Of a stretch of DNA of 64,000 bases, positions 24,574 to 35,944 are shown in pieces. The position numbers were made by a program, and so were the translations under genes. The notes beneath the pieces were generated by a model. The model ran no database searches. It had not been told where the DNA came from and saw only the letters and a list, made by a program, of their open reading frames with translations. Source of the DNA: Chelonoidis abingdonii (Eukaryota; Chordata; Testudines; Testudinidae); NCBI RefSeq assembly GCF_003597395.2, contig NC_133774.1, forward strand, positions 39,782,976 to 39,846,975, written 5' to 3'. Position 1 is the stretch's first letter. Each line of letters opens with the position of its first letter.

Positions 24574-25635
24574 TGTTGTATAATCAGGCAAGGTACTAAC
24601 AAACTTCAAGAGGACTTTATTTTTAAAGTGGAGCTGTTGATTGAACTGGCTACTGCGACATAATTTAACAAAATGCCCAATCTTTTTGCAATGATTGCCC
24701 TGAGCTACTTTTGCTGGACATCCTGTGTAGCTTGCAAGGTACTGTGGGGATCCATAGAGAACATGCTTTTACTGTATTTTGAATTTGCTGATTCAGTGGC
24801 TTTTCATTAGTTTTCCTCCTGCAATTGTTTGTCTGCAGTGACAGTGAACTTTTCTACAAAGGAGTCAGTCTGGACTGTGCCTCCTGTATCCCTGCTCATT
24901 ATTTTGGCTACAGCTGTAGCTGACTCAATCTGAGTAGCAATGGCTATTGCTTTTTCTAATGTAAGTTGTTGTTCTGAAAGTAAGCGTACTTTTACACGAA
25001 GCATGGTTGTTTTCTCAATGAGCTGGTCTTTAATCATCTCATCTGCCATATTCCCAAAGTCACAAGTTACAATCAGACTCCTCAGGGAAGCAATATACTG
25101 CATTATAGTCTCCCCGGGTGGTCTGCTCATGCTGGTGAAATCTGTAGCAATTAGCTACTACATTCACTTTTGGCACAAAAAGGTTATTTAATGCTGTGAG
25201 TGCAGTCTCATTTTTTCTCATCTCCAAGGGGGAAAAAGTGTAAAATATACGCTGTCCTTCTGCTCCAAGGCAGTGGATTAGCAGAACATGCTTTCTTACT
25301 TCAGAAATATCTGTAGCACTGATTGCAAGCAGATAAGTCTTAAACATATGGATCCAGGCAGTAAAAGCAATTGGAGGCTCACCTGGGGTTTGCAGAAAGG
25401 GTACAGGTTGGTTCAGAGGCAGAAGACCCATCCTCATTGCCAAAATGTTGTATCAACCAGGCAAGGTACTAACAAACTTCAACAGGACTTTAAAAATAAA
25501 GTGGAAACCTTTTTACCAAGCTGCTGCTGCATGCTCTGTAACTCCTCCCCCTTCCTTCCTGTTTCCTGTCCTTTCAGACTCCCAACAGCCAGTGCTCCCA
25601 GTTCTAATAATTTCAAGCAACATCTAAACACCACA
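24574..25635 (-). mobile_element. Compact gypsy-type LTR element keeping only gag, TSD ACAAG
   Basis: The 5-mer ACAAG flanks both sides (24569-24573, 25636-25640). The outer ends are TGTTG and CCACA. The right LTR spans 25446-25635 (190 bp). The left end repeats its first 90 or so bases (TGTTGTATAATCAGGCAAGG against TGTTGTATCAACCAGGCAAG), so the left LTR is incomplete or has diverged beyond about 24665. Between them is only a gag-like region; protease, RT, RNase H and integrase are absent. The whole is about 1.06 kb. Confidence 0.8.
24807..25443 (-). pseudogene. Ty3/gypsy Gag, frameshifted
   Basis: Minus-strand frames 25443-25060 and 25130-24807 together read as a retrotransposon Gag. The first part has TPGEPPIAF, a WIHMFKTYL helix, an LLIHCLGAEGQRIFYTF stretch and FVPKVNVV. 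The second has SLIVTCDFG, MIKDQLIEKT and LTLEKAIAIATQIE. These are typical of Ty3/gypsy capsid proteins, which package the element RNA. The frame changes between the two parts near 25060-25130, and no zinc knuckle remains. It starts right after the LTR, as expected for gag. Confidence 0.75.
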
Positions 25636-25825
25636 ACAAGTATATTGTTCTGTTTTACACATGGGGAACTGAAAAATTAAGTGATTTTGCTCAAGATCAG
25701 AGGAAAACTGATGCTGGAGTGTCAGAGCTGGAACATGAATCCAAAGCTCCCAATTCTCACTATAGTGCTTTTATCTCAAGACCGTTCTCTCTCCCCGAAT
25801 ACATCACCCTTGCCCTTTATGTACA

Positions 25826-26015
25826 TTCCAAGGCCAGAAGGGACCACTGTGATCATCTAGTCTGACCTCCTGTATGATACAGGCCATAGAACTTCCCCCA
25901 AAATAATTCCTAGACCATAGCTTTTAGAAAAACATCCAGTCTTGATTTTAAAATTGCCAGTGATTGAGAATCCAGCATGATCCTTGGTAAATGTTCCAAT
26001 AACTGCAGACCAAAA
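25826..26015 (-). mobile_element. CR1 LINE 3' fragment, minus strand
   Basis: It begins with TTCCAAGGCCAGAAGGGACC and runs through ATCATCTAGTCTGACCTCCT and AGAAAAACATCCAGTCTTGA, the reverse of a CR1 3' coding end and UTR. It is short and 5'-truncated, and no frame is open. Confidence 0.75.
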
Positions 26016-26034
26016 TTAAGAAGAAAATCCTACA

Positions 26035-26300
26035 TAAAAACATATTTAAGTTAGCATTTGAAAGTTCAGAAATGCCTGAGTTCCAATTGCCCAGGCAAAC
26101 TTAATTCTGCCCCCTTGTGCATCCAGCTGGTATACTGACTAAGGTATAAGTCCTGTGGAAAAAAAAGTATGTGATCAGGTAATTAAGGACTATCAGAAAG
26201 CATGTGCACAAAGACAGAAGTAAGGTTGTATGGGCAACTGTAAATCTGGCACTTCTTAACTTGAGCACTTGAATTTGCAACTTAAATATTTTCTTTTACT
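26035..26300. repeat. Dispersed repeat, unclassified
   Basis: This stretch (AAACTTAATTCTGCCCCCTT, then TTAACTTGAGCACTTGAATT) resembles part of 43440-43590, where CTTAATTTGGCCCCCTTATG occurs in a similar setting. I cannot name the family. Confidence 0.35.
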
Positions 26301-26616
26301 GTTTTGCTCAGTAAAATAAACCTAGGGAAAAAATGTTAAACCAAATTCCATTACATGTACCTGCAGCAGCCTACTTGTCCAACATGCATCAGGGTCTGTA
26401 CCCTGGATCTTCAGTGCTGCAGCACAGTTTGTGATCAGTTGAGCAATATTCACTGGCAGCTGAAGGTTACTATCCATGAGGGAAGATGGACCACAGGACC
26501 CAGGTGCTGTCTTTGAAGGGTGGTTGATGGAGAAAACCTAGTCTAGATCTCTCTTCTCATATCCTGCCCTGAGGTAGGGGGCTTGAGACCCATGTAGTGT
26601 CCCAAAGGGTATAGAC

Positions 26617-26957
26617 CAGGAGTCAGCAACCTTTGAGAAGTGGTATGCCAAGTCTTCATTAATTTAAGGTTTTGCATGCCAGTAATACATTTTAAATTTA
26701 CGGGGGGCAGCGGATGGAACCCCAGACCGGCAGCGGACTGAGCGGTTCCGTCCGCTGCCAGTCTGAGGTTCCGTCCACTGGCCCCTGCCAGGCGGGGTCC
26801 CGGGCACTGGCCCCGCTCAGCCTTCTGCCGGCCTGGGGTTCCATTAATCTAGGCAAGCAGCGGGACGGTGGCTGTGATCCCGGCTGGCAGCAGAATGCCA
26901 CTAAAAATCAGCTTGCGTGCCACCTTTGGCATGCGTGCCGCAGGTTGCCAACTCCTA
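26617..26957. mobile_element. hAT MITE, perfect 8-bp TSD GTATAGAC
   Basis: The left end is CAGGAGTCAGCAACCT and the right end is AGGTTGCCAACTCCTA, imperfect inverted repeats. GTATAGAC flanks both sides (26609-26616, 26958-26965), an exact hAT-length duplication. The 341-bp interior is GC-rich with CGGCAGCGG and GGCCCC repeats and is non-coding. The ends are related to those of the element at 29889-30200. Confidence 0.85.
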
Positions 26958-26965
26958 GTATAGAC

Positions 26966-29179
26966 TAGATGCTGGTTCAGGTGGCTGACTGGGAAAATCT
27001 AGCCATTCTCTCTCTCTCACTCCCCTCCTTCCATCAGCTACATGGAGTTCCCAGGGGGAAATGGGCCCCAAGATCAGGTACTGAGTCTGGGAGAAAAGTC
27101 CACCCCCCATCTGGTTCCTGCTCTATATGGTGTCCCCAGAAAAGGGCAAGGACAAGGGCAAGGACCACGTGCCAGATCCTTCCTCATGCTCTTCCTTTCC
27201 ATCCCCCAGCTGCTTTGGTGTTCTTAGTGCAGTGGGTGCTGCACTTTGGAACATTTCACATGTTGACTTAGGCATGTTAGAGTTTCCCTGAGGAACATAA
27301 ATAAGAGAAAGGAAATGGCAATTTTTAATGGTTTGTCTCTCAGCTAAATCTGAATGGAATTTTATTGGATAGAGAAGAGATTTCCCTGGCTCTCAGATGC
27401 TCCCATGGCTAAATATCAAAGGCCTGCTGCAAACTATAAACGCATGAGAGCGTCAAGAAAAATAGGTCACCAGAATCTTTATAATGGAAAGCGTTAGACA
27501 ACCTTACTATAGGGGGGACTATGAGATTATGGCACAAGCTCTTGTTACTGCACAGTACAGCCAAAAGGAGACCTGTGATTCAGGGGAGAGGAAGGGCCAA
27601 ACACTTGGGTCTTAAGATGTAGAAGGACTATATTTATTCCATCAGAAGGTCACCTTGAATGACACCATTTGTTTCCTTGTTTAGTTTATAGTTATTTGGT
27701 ATACAGCCTCTTTAGATGTTACATCATTTGTTAATTTTTTGGCTGAGTCTGATCCTGAAATGGGGTTATTAACCATTTTCTGTTGTGCAGCACTCGGGAT
27801 TGTTTCCTTTGGCAGGCTGGAAGAATTGTGTGTTCTTTTTAACAGTAGCCCATATTGTACTATCCATTTTCCAGCAGAACTACCCACTGATTTGGTACAA
27901 TACAGCCTAAGGTTATCATCATAGTTCCAAAACAATGAGTTATTTATTTTCAGAGAAAGAGAGCTTGCTAAAATGTGATGAACAGAAAGTGTTCTAGTCT
28001 TCTTTGAGTCACACTTAGATCACACTTGGAATTCATTAATCTCATTTATATTTAGGGAATAATGACTATTTTTTGTTTTATTAACATACACACGGGTCTT
28101 CACCTTTGCATTCAACATGTCAAGTGAGGGAGATTTTTCTTCCAGACATCTAAGCAATTAAGCCCCTAACAAAAATTCAAATTTTAAACAGTAAGACGGT
28201 ACATTGCCTGACTCTGGTGCTAGTCACCTAATGCATTTAGACATGAAATGAGGTTGAGAGGTGTTTGGCAGAATAGGCAGCACCTAATATGACCTCTTGT
28301 GGGGCAGAATGAATTGTGAAATAACTAGATCAGACTCCAGTGCTGGAATTTTAAGAAGAAATCATTTCTAGAAAGAGTGAACAATATGAAGATCATTTCT
28401 GATTAATCTGAATTTTGGTGTGAGGCCTTCAGTTCAATAAATCAGGTTGGAATGAGGAGGGGAAAGGGTTTGAGGGTGGAGGGAGAAAAGAGAACCAAGT
28501 TTAACATGAGCTATTTTTAGGCTGTACACTGTCATAAGCAGTTTTCTATTTTGGCACAGTACAAGAGAGCCACACAACTCCATATCTGGTACTGTAACAT
28601 CAGTGTTAGGCAAAGATTACCCAATTAAGGATATTGAAGGTTTCCCATACACAACTTAATACATGCTGCCTGAGGTTGAGCTATAGCAGTCATACTGGCT
28701 ACTTCTATGTCAAGAATCTAAGTTCCCTTTGTTCAAGTGGAAGGGGAGTGGGCTGTGGAATATCTCCATTCCCATATACTGTGTATGCAAGCTGAAGACT
28801 TGGGATGCATATTGAATGGGTGGATTTGTTACAAGAAAACACTGAACTCCAATACATTTGAAAAAGTCTCTTCTCATTTTCCATAACCTGATTTCAGTCC
28901 AGCAGAAGCTTGGGGAAATGGTAGCTCCAATTGTTTGACTACCTCAGAACCAGAGAAAGCTTTCAGCCTCCTACTGATGCCATGAAAGGCAGCCCTGAAT
29001 AGAAGAGGAAAGTAACATAGGAATGTAGGAATTACACCAGGCTTTAAGAACATCTCAGATACTGGGAAAGCTTGTCTTTATAAAATTAGGCTACGTGCAG
29101 TCACAGACAAATGATTAAAGAGAAATAAAGTATATACGCACATTTTGTGACAGGAGAATGGCATTGCTTGCCAACACTA
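26966..29179. other. No gene recognised
   Basis: I find no element or exon I can support. A 27681-27935 minus-strand open frame of 84 codons has no recognisable domain. Minor purine-rich repeats (AAGGGCAAGGACAAGGGCAA near 27136) are present. Confidence 0.4.
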
Positions 29180-29462
29180 AGGCTATGTCTACACTGGCAA
29201 CTGAATGACAAAACTTTTGTCTTTCAGATGTGTTAAACCACACCCCCCTGAAAGACACAAGTTTTGCAGACGACAAGCACCAGTGTGAACAGCACTCTGT
29301 CAGCAGAAGGGCACTCCTGCCGACAAAGCTAACCCCACCAGTTGGGGGTGAAAGTTTTTTGTCAGCAGGAGAGCCGACAAACAGCTACACTGTGCCCCTT
29401 TTAATGGCACAGCTGTAGCAACACAGCCATGTCACTAAAAGTGGTGTAGTGTAGACAACCAC
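29180..29462. mobile_element. TA-flanked MITE, TIR AGG..TGTCTACACT
   Basis: The left end reads AGGCTATGTCTACACTGG after a TA. The right end reads AGTGTAGACAACCACT, an imperfect complement. Its inner part has repeated TTTGTCNNCAG-like phrases. It belongs with the elements at 31125-31431 and 36760-38784. The right boundary is approximate. Confidence 0.6.
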
Positions 29463-29888
29463 TGAGACTGGCATTTTAGGCTAATCTGACACATGCTTTT
29501 ATTACTGGAGCTTTCAAGTAACATTCTGAATTGCTGGACTGGGTGCTGTAAGGATATGAGAAGTCATACAGGCTGAGCCATAACAAAAAGCTTATGTAGA
29601 GAATAGGAGGTTTCTTGGGGTTTTTTGCTGCTGCTGTGTTTCGTTTCTTTTTATTGCCATACACCTTCTGCTCTTTCCACCTATAAAATGTAATTAAATG
29701 AGTTTAATCACTGAGAATGGACTGGAACGTAACTTTTAAACTATATACCTTTAATAAAAATATTTATTATGTCCCCTTAAATTAAAGCCATATGTTATGG
29801 GTTTTCACATGCCTATGTTTACTTGGAGCATTCATACTGCTGCAAATGGAGAAAGTGAAGAAATCTCAATTGTCCTATCTTACTCTAC

Positions 29889-30200
29889 CAGGGATTGGCA
29901 ACCTTTGGCACGCAGCCTGTCAGGGAAAGCTGCTGGCAGGCCAGGACAGTTTTGTTTACCTGCAGCCTCCGCAGGTTCAGCTAATCACAGCTCCCACTGT
30001 ACACGGTTTGCCATTCCAGGCCAATGGGGGCTACAGAAAGCAGCATGGGCCAAGGGATGTGCTGGCTGCTGCTTCCCACACCCCCCATTGGCCTGGAACA
30101 GCAAACCTGCCAAACCTGTGGAGGCTGCAGGTAAACAAACCATCCCAGCCCACCAGTGGATTTCCCTGACAGGCTGCGTGCCAAAGGTTGCCGATCCCTG
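29889..30200. mobile_element. hAT-type foldback MITE
   Basis: The left end CAGGGATTGGCAACCTTTGG and the complement of the right end (CAGGGATCGGCAACCTTTGG) are nearly identical. The inverted repeat continues inward through most of the element (for example CCAGGCCAATGGGGG against the complement of CCCCCATTGGCCTGG), so the 312 bp folds into a long hairpin. The flanking 8-mers do not match clearly. A partial relative lies at 45520-45700. Confidence 0.8.
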
Positions 30201-31124
30201 ATCTAACCTAACACCAACTAATAATTTTTATCCTCTTGAAGTGATATGTTGGCCTCCCACTACATCCTCCAAAAGACAGCATCAATTAATATTTTAATTG
30301 ATAATACAACTGACCAGGACACTATGTTGAATATAAAAACTTCAGACCCAAACCAAATACTCAGCATCCGCTGTAGTACCAAAATGCTTTTCAGCAACCA
30401 TATATAGATATTAAAGTAAGCAAAGTGAGCAATCCATCTGGTGATTGAGCTAACATTTCAGCTATTTTTGATGTTGAGGCCTACACCAGGGGGCCTTCAG
30501 GCACTTGGGAGTTGTCTCGGGCAATGCTCCATCAAGATATCTGCACACCAAGCCAAGCAGACTAATGATTTTGTTGTTCTTATCCTGATCGGCCTTTTCC
30601 CCAACCCCTATGTCAATCATCATCCTTATTCATTGTGTTATGCCCAAATAGAGACTATTAAATCCTTGAGCACACCATTATTTGTCTGTAAGAGCATGCA
30701 CACTCGGGCACTAAATAAATATTAATAATTAAGTAGTACTGTTAACTACAGAGCAATCTAAATAAAACTTCAGCTATGAAAAGATTAACAGAAAAGAGTT
30801 TGAGAGAGTACAATGGCAAAAGAAAACAGAAGGGTTTACATGCTCCCCTACAGAAGACTTTAAGTTGTATGCATCACTAAGATATGAATTAGCAGGCCAT
30901 TTAAAGCTACTGAATCATACAATTTGCTACAAACCCTTCAACCATACCATATTAAAATATTAACAGTCTTGGATAGCTAAAATAAATATAACCCTAGAAA
31001 GCAAATTTTTCTGCCAATTCACTTTGATCACTAGAACGTACCTCACTGTTTATACAGTAGTACCTTTTAACCCAACTTCTTTAACAATACAAGCTACTGA
31101 AAATCTGAATTTATATGTGCAATA
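30201..31124. other. No gene recognised
   Basis: AT-rich sequence with short open frames only and no element I recognise. Confidence 0.4.
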
Positions 31125-31431
31125 AGGCCTGGCCTACACTGGGGGGGAGGGGTTGATCTAAGATACGCAACTTCAGCTACGGGAATAGCATAGCTGAAGT
31201 TGACGTATCTTAAATCGACTTAGAATCACTTACTTCACGTCCTCGTGGTGCGGGAAGTGATGGTCGCCGCTCCCTTGTTGACTTTGCTACCGCCTCTTGC
31301 CGAGCTGGAGTTCAGCAGTCGATGGGAGAGTGATCAGGGATCGATTTATTGCATCTACACTACTTGTGATAAATCCATCCCTGATAGATTGATCACTATC
31401 TGCCAAGCCAGCAGGTAGTGTAGACATACCT
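31125..31431. mobile_element. TA-flanked MITE, 307 bp
   Basis: The ends are AGGCCTGGCCTACACT and the complement of AGTGTAGACATACCT, each next to TA (31123-31124, 31432-31433). The interior contains an inverted pair (ACTTCAGCTACGGGAAT.. and ATAGCATAGCTGAAGT) at about 31172-31202. It is non-coding. The TA duplication suits a Tc1/mariner-like origin, though Harbinger-type (TWA) cannot be excluded. Confidence 0.75.
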
Positions 31432-32359
31432 TAAGAAACCCAACAAAAAATGAGGCCTCCACAAAGATTTCTGATTAAAAGCTGAACATTAAATTTCAGA
31501 GCATTACCTTCAATTCTGAGAGACTTCTCTGCACCTTGTATTTTCTGCTCAACACTCTAATACTTTTTCATTAAAGTATTATTTTAGTCCTGTTACTGTA
31601 CAGGAGTACAAGCTTTCAAATTATAGCATGTCAGCACTGATGCAAAAACAACAAGGCTAAACTCTAGCATAAATGACAGTAGGTTTGACTCACCAAATTC
31701 TGTGTTCCATTGAAGACAAGCTTTAGAAATCGAAACAATTTAGAAACCAAAGTTGCACATATCCTCTCATTTCTGAAAACCTCCAGTTTCACTGCATGCA
31801 TTTTACCAGCTTCACAATGGTACCATCAGAGAAACCCAGGCTACAAAGCAAGTAATTAGTGCAAAAAAAAAAAAAATCACTGCTTCTATTGGCCTGAAAA
31901 CTGACTGCAAGGGGCAGAAAAATAAATGTGACCCCCTTACCTCACCTTGACCAAATCTCATAAAAATTTTGCAACTGGGGATATTCAAAAGATTCAATTT
32001 GGATAATTGTCCAAGACATGGGAACTTCTGGAAGGTCCCACCAGGCCGTGTAGCCTCTAGCTCCTCAATACCACTTAAATCCTACTGGTTATTTGTTTTT
32101 GTTGCATCCCACTTATTATCCCACTGGTGTCAGGGGACAGACAGGCTTGTTTTTCCTTAAAATTCTAGGTAGTTTGTGCTCATACATGCGTGTTTAGAAG
32201 GAAGGGAGATAAAGAACCCTCTCCTCCCTCAAACCACTGACGCGCTAGAGAAAAGCCAAAATGGTTTCTGCTAACCAGCCTAACCCTGGTGTTTCTGGTT
32301 TCCTGATAGGCTGCACCTACAACATGTTTTGATCACTCAACCATTCATCTTAAAAATTA
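31432..32359. other. No gene recognised
   Basis: AT-rich sequence with an A run near 31864-31876 and no element or exon I can support. Confidence 0.4.
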
Positions 32360-33035
32360 GAATTGAGACATCATCAGAATGTCCATGCTGGGTCAAACCA
32401 TAGAGGGTTAGACTTTCTCCACACCATTCATATCCCCGCTGGTCATCTTTGTTCCAGGCTGAATAGTCCCTAGCCTCTCATCTCTCCTCATATGGGAGTT
32501 GTTCCAGTCTCTTAATAATTTTGGTTGCCGTTCTCTGTACCTTTTCCATTTTGAATATATTCTTTTTGAGATAGGGCAACCAGAACTGTACACAGTATTC
32601 AAGGTATGGGTTTACCATGGATTTGTACAGTGGCATTGATATTTATTGTTTTTATCTGTCCCTTTCCTAATGCTTCCAAACATTCTCTTAGCTTTTTTGA
32701 CTGACACTGCACACTGAGCAGATGGTTTTTAGAGAACTCTCCACAATAACTCCAAGGTCTCTTTCCCGAGTGGTAACAGCTAACTTAGACCGCATCATTT
32801 TCTGTGTATAATTGGGACTGTGTTTTCCAACATGTGTTACACTGCATTTCTGAACATAGAATTTCATCTTGTTGCCCCATCATCCAGTTTTGAGAGGTGT
32901 CTTTGTAAATCTTCACAATCAGCTTTGGAGTTAACTATCTTGAGTAATTTTGTGTCATCTGGAAAAAACTTTGCCACCTCACTGTTCACACATTTTTCCA
33001 ATGTAATGAATACATTTCCTCAATGTGAATGAGTG
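32360..33035 (-). mobile_element. CR1 LINE RT C-terminal fragment, minus strand
   Basis: Minus-strand pieces read TKLLKIV-like and KHSPNYT-like CR1 phrases near 32960-32800, then STQCAVSVKKA-like and KGT near 32700-32640, down to a GVEKV stretch at 32415. The 3' end is about 32375 (complement of a CCCAGCATGGAC-type terminus). Frames are broken. It lies head to head with the piece at 33045-33530. Confidence 0.7.
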
Positions 33036-33044
33036 GTTAAATAT

Positions 33045-33530
33045 TAGAGTATTAGGTTGCATTAAGAAAAGAGAACAACAATGAAAATATTATAGCACCA
33101 GTATATAAATTGATCATGGACTCTCTTGTTCAGATCTGAGCACCCTCTCTCAAGGAAGATAAAACAGAAAAATACTTCCAGAGAAGGGCTACAATCTGCC
33201 TGAGGACAGATTACTTCTCTCAATAAAACTGTTTTGTCAATTATATCAAAGTTATATAGAGTAACAAACGAGACTAGAGAAGGTTAATAGAGACTTCTAT
33301 TTGCTTTTTCCTCTAACCCAAGAATAATGGGACACCCAATGAAATTAAAAATATTGTAAGGTGATAAAAAGGAAAAGTTTTTAAAAGTTACAGCACAATT
33401 AACCTTTGAAACTCACTGCTACCAAGTATTTACAGAAGAACTCAATGTCAAAGAATTAGACATTTATATTCAGAATATTATCCAGTTATACTACTCTGTA
33501 GCTAGAAGAGAAATGTAAGTAGGATTTCAG
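33045..33530 (+). mobile_element. CR1/L2-like LINE 3' fragment, plus strand
   Basis: Phrases such as TTCAGATCTGAGCACCCTCTC, CAAGGAAGATAAAACAGAAA, AATGGGACACCCAATGAAAT and AACCTTTGAAACTCACTGCT are the decayed C-terminal and 3' region of a CR1/L2-like LINE. It begins within about 10 bases of the minus-strand piece on its left. No frame is open. Confidence 0.55.
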
Positions 33531-33591
33531 CTTTCATGTTTTAAACAGTATGCTACCTTGGATTCCTTCCTATACGTATATTATTGTATAA

Positions 33592-35135
33592 TGGTTCACC
33601 TTGGCCGTGCCTTTGGTGGGGCACTTCTGAGAGTACCAATTCAGGACAAATTGCTTAGAGCAGGGCAGTTACAGCCCAAGGCTGGAGTTCCTTTGCACAC
33701 CAAGGCAAACTAAACCAGCCAAATAGAGAAGACTCTGGTTTTACCTCACTGGCTAACCATAAGTCATTCAAGCAATTTCCTTAGGTATTCCAGTTTCCCA
33801 CCAGTGCCACTCATTATGGGGATGAATGGTTATGAAAACCAATACCCCAATAAAAGAAAAGAAAAGTTCTCCTGATCCCAAAGCACCAAGCCTCAGATCC
33901 AAGTCAATATACAAATTAGATCTTACCCACAAATCATGCTGTTGCCAATCCTTTAGAATCTAAAAGGTTTATTCATAAAAAAAAAGATATAGAGGAGTGC
34001 TAAAATTGGTTTAAATTGAATCAATTACATACAGTAATAGCAAAGTTTTTGGTTCAGGGTTGTAGCAGTGATAGAATAAACTGCAGGTTCAAATCAAGTC
34101 TCTGGAGTACATCCACAGCTGAGAGGAGTCATTCAGCCCTTTGTTCAGAGTTTCAGTTTGTAGCAAGGTTCCTCCGGCAGTAAGAAGCAGGACTGAAGAC
34201 AAAATGGAGATGAGGCAGCTGCCTTTTATAGGAATGGCAATATACAAAAACCTGTAGGAGAGCACTTCAACCTCCCTGGCCACACTATAGCAGACCTTAA
34301 GGTAGCCATCCTGCAGCAAAAAAACTTCAGGACCAGACTTCAAAGAGAAACTGCTGAGCTTCAGTTCACCTGCAAATTTGACACCATCAGCTCAGGATTG
34401 AACAAAGACTGTGAATGGCTTGCCAACTACAAAACCAGTTTCTCCTCCCTTGGTTTTCACACCTCAACTGCTAGAACAGGGCCTCATCCTCCCTGATTGA
34501 ACTAACCTCATTATCTCTAGCTTGCTGGCATATATATACCTGCCCCTGGAAATTTCCACTACATGCATCTGACGAAGTGGGTATTCAACCACGAAAGCTC
34601 ATGCTCCAAAACGTCTGTTAGTCTATAAGGTGCCACAGGATTCTCTGCTGCTGCCTTTTATAGTCTCTTCCAGGTGGAAGGACACCTCTTTGTTCTTACT
34701 GTGGAAAATTACAGCAGCAAGGTGGAGTTTGGAGTCACATGGGCAAGTCATGTGTCCATGCATGACTCAGCTTGCAGGCCGATGCCATTGTTTACATGTT
34801 AGTTTGAATGTTCTCAGGAAAGCTCAGAAGTGGACTGGCATCTCCCAAAGTCCATTGTCAGTTAAGTGTTTCTTGGCTGGGCACTTACTGAGAATAGCTC
34901 CTTCTCAAGAAGCTGACCAAATGCTTCACTGAGGATACTTAGAATCAAAACACTGATATACAAGTATATAGCCAATATTCATAACTTCAGCTACAAACAT
35001 CACACATACAGATAGCATAATCACAACCTTTCCATAGACACCTTACACGACAACCTTTGTACAATATTTGCTACAAATATATAACAGTGGTTGCAACAAT
35101 GACCTATATGGTCACAGTTTGTCAATAACGTCACA
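33592..35135 (-). mobile_element. Solo LTR, minus strand, holding a Penelope fragment
   Basis: On the minus strand it starts TGTGACGTTATTGAC at 35135 and ends AGGTGAACCA at 33592. A TATAAAAGGC box lies at about 34653-34662 and an AATAAAC signal near 33966-33972, in the expected order. I see no matching target duplication, so the end at 33592 is less secure. A 419-bp Penelope piece is inserted directly at the TATA box. Without it the LTR would be about 1.1 kb. Confidence 0.65.
34231..34649 (+). mobile_element. 5'-truncated Penelope fragment, 13-bp TSD
   Basis: A 13-bp repeat GCTGCCTTTTATA flanks it at 34218-34230 and 34650-34662. The insert matches the last part of the element at 5832-8354 almost base for base (from GGAATGGCAATATACAAAAA on), covering the end of the GIY-YIG domain, the C-terminal tail and the 3' region with GACGAAGTGGGTATTC and GGTGCCACAGGATTC. 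It includes one base change turning CACCC into CAACC at 34586-34592. It has no complete domain. Confidence 0.9.
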
Positions 35136-35944
35136 CTCAAACATCCTTTACTGTCCATGGACAGTGAAACAATACCAGACAAAATACACCAGTCAGATGT
35201 GGGATGGTATTCCCTATACTCCTTTAAAATAGAAAAAAAAAGTCTAATAGTTCATTTATTTTCTATGTTTCTGGCTATTTTATGAGCTAAATACTGGACC
35301 CTTTTTAATGTGTTGCAATAGAATGGTATTTGTTCTTTTCATTTAAACACAATTGTTCTGTTAAGTTTCTTGACAATAGTGATATTATACTGCATGTATT
35401 TTAGTCAGATGACCTTTAAAACGTATGTTTGACTTTACTAAGCCCTTTTTAATAAGCATGAATCTGGCACTAGATAAACTCTTGCGTCATTTTTGTTTTC
35501 ATAATATGCACGCCTTAGCTCAATGAGTGACTATTTAAAAAAAAACATCGAAGAGTGGCTTTATTGTCAACAGAACTATTATTCAGTTTCCCTTCTCCAA
35601 CACTAACTCAAACAAAACATAGGTAACAAAGGAAGCCCTGACCTTTCCAGGGTAGTAAGTAGAGTGCTCAGAGAGGTGGGAATGATTCCCAATTTCTTTA
35701 ATCTACTACATACTCCAGGATCCCTTTTTCCTTGGATAATTTATTCCTATGTTTATAGATTGATCTACTTTCACAAGGCAAAGTGCCCAAATAGAAGGAC
35801 AGATCCCAAGTAGTGACATTTCAAAGGATCAATGCAAATGTAATATTTAGCAATCTCATTTTCCTATGCAACACAAAACACCTTCTTACAACATGGAGAT
35901 AGGTCTTGGAAAATTTATGGGAACAAACATTAAAGACATTTCTT
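35136..35944. other. No gene recognised
   Basis: AT-rich sequence with no element or exon I can support. Confidence 0.4.

Larger units (their letters stand above)
24485..25790 (-). mobile_element. MIR-like SINE, split by a gypsy element
   Basis: The left part (24485-24573) is the reverse of the SINE tail, with AGTCCCTGCCCCAGAGAGTT. The right part (25641-25790) has TTACACATGGGGAACTGA and TTAAGTGATTTTGCTCAAG, the reversed core of MIR-like SINEs. The halves are separated by an insertion with a 5-bp duplication. The copy is strongly decayed. Confidence 0.6.

Noticed and set aside
27681..27935. Possible host exon on the minus strand
   Set aside because: No recognised protein and no convincing splice sites.
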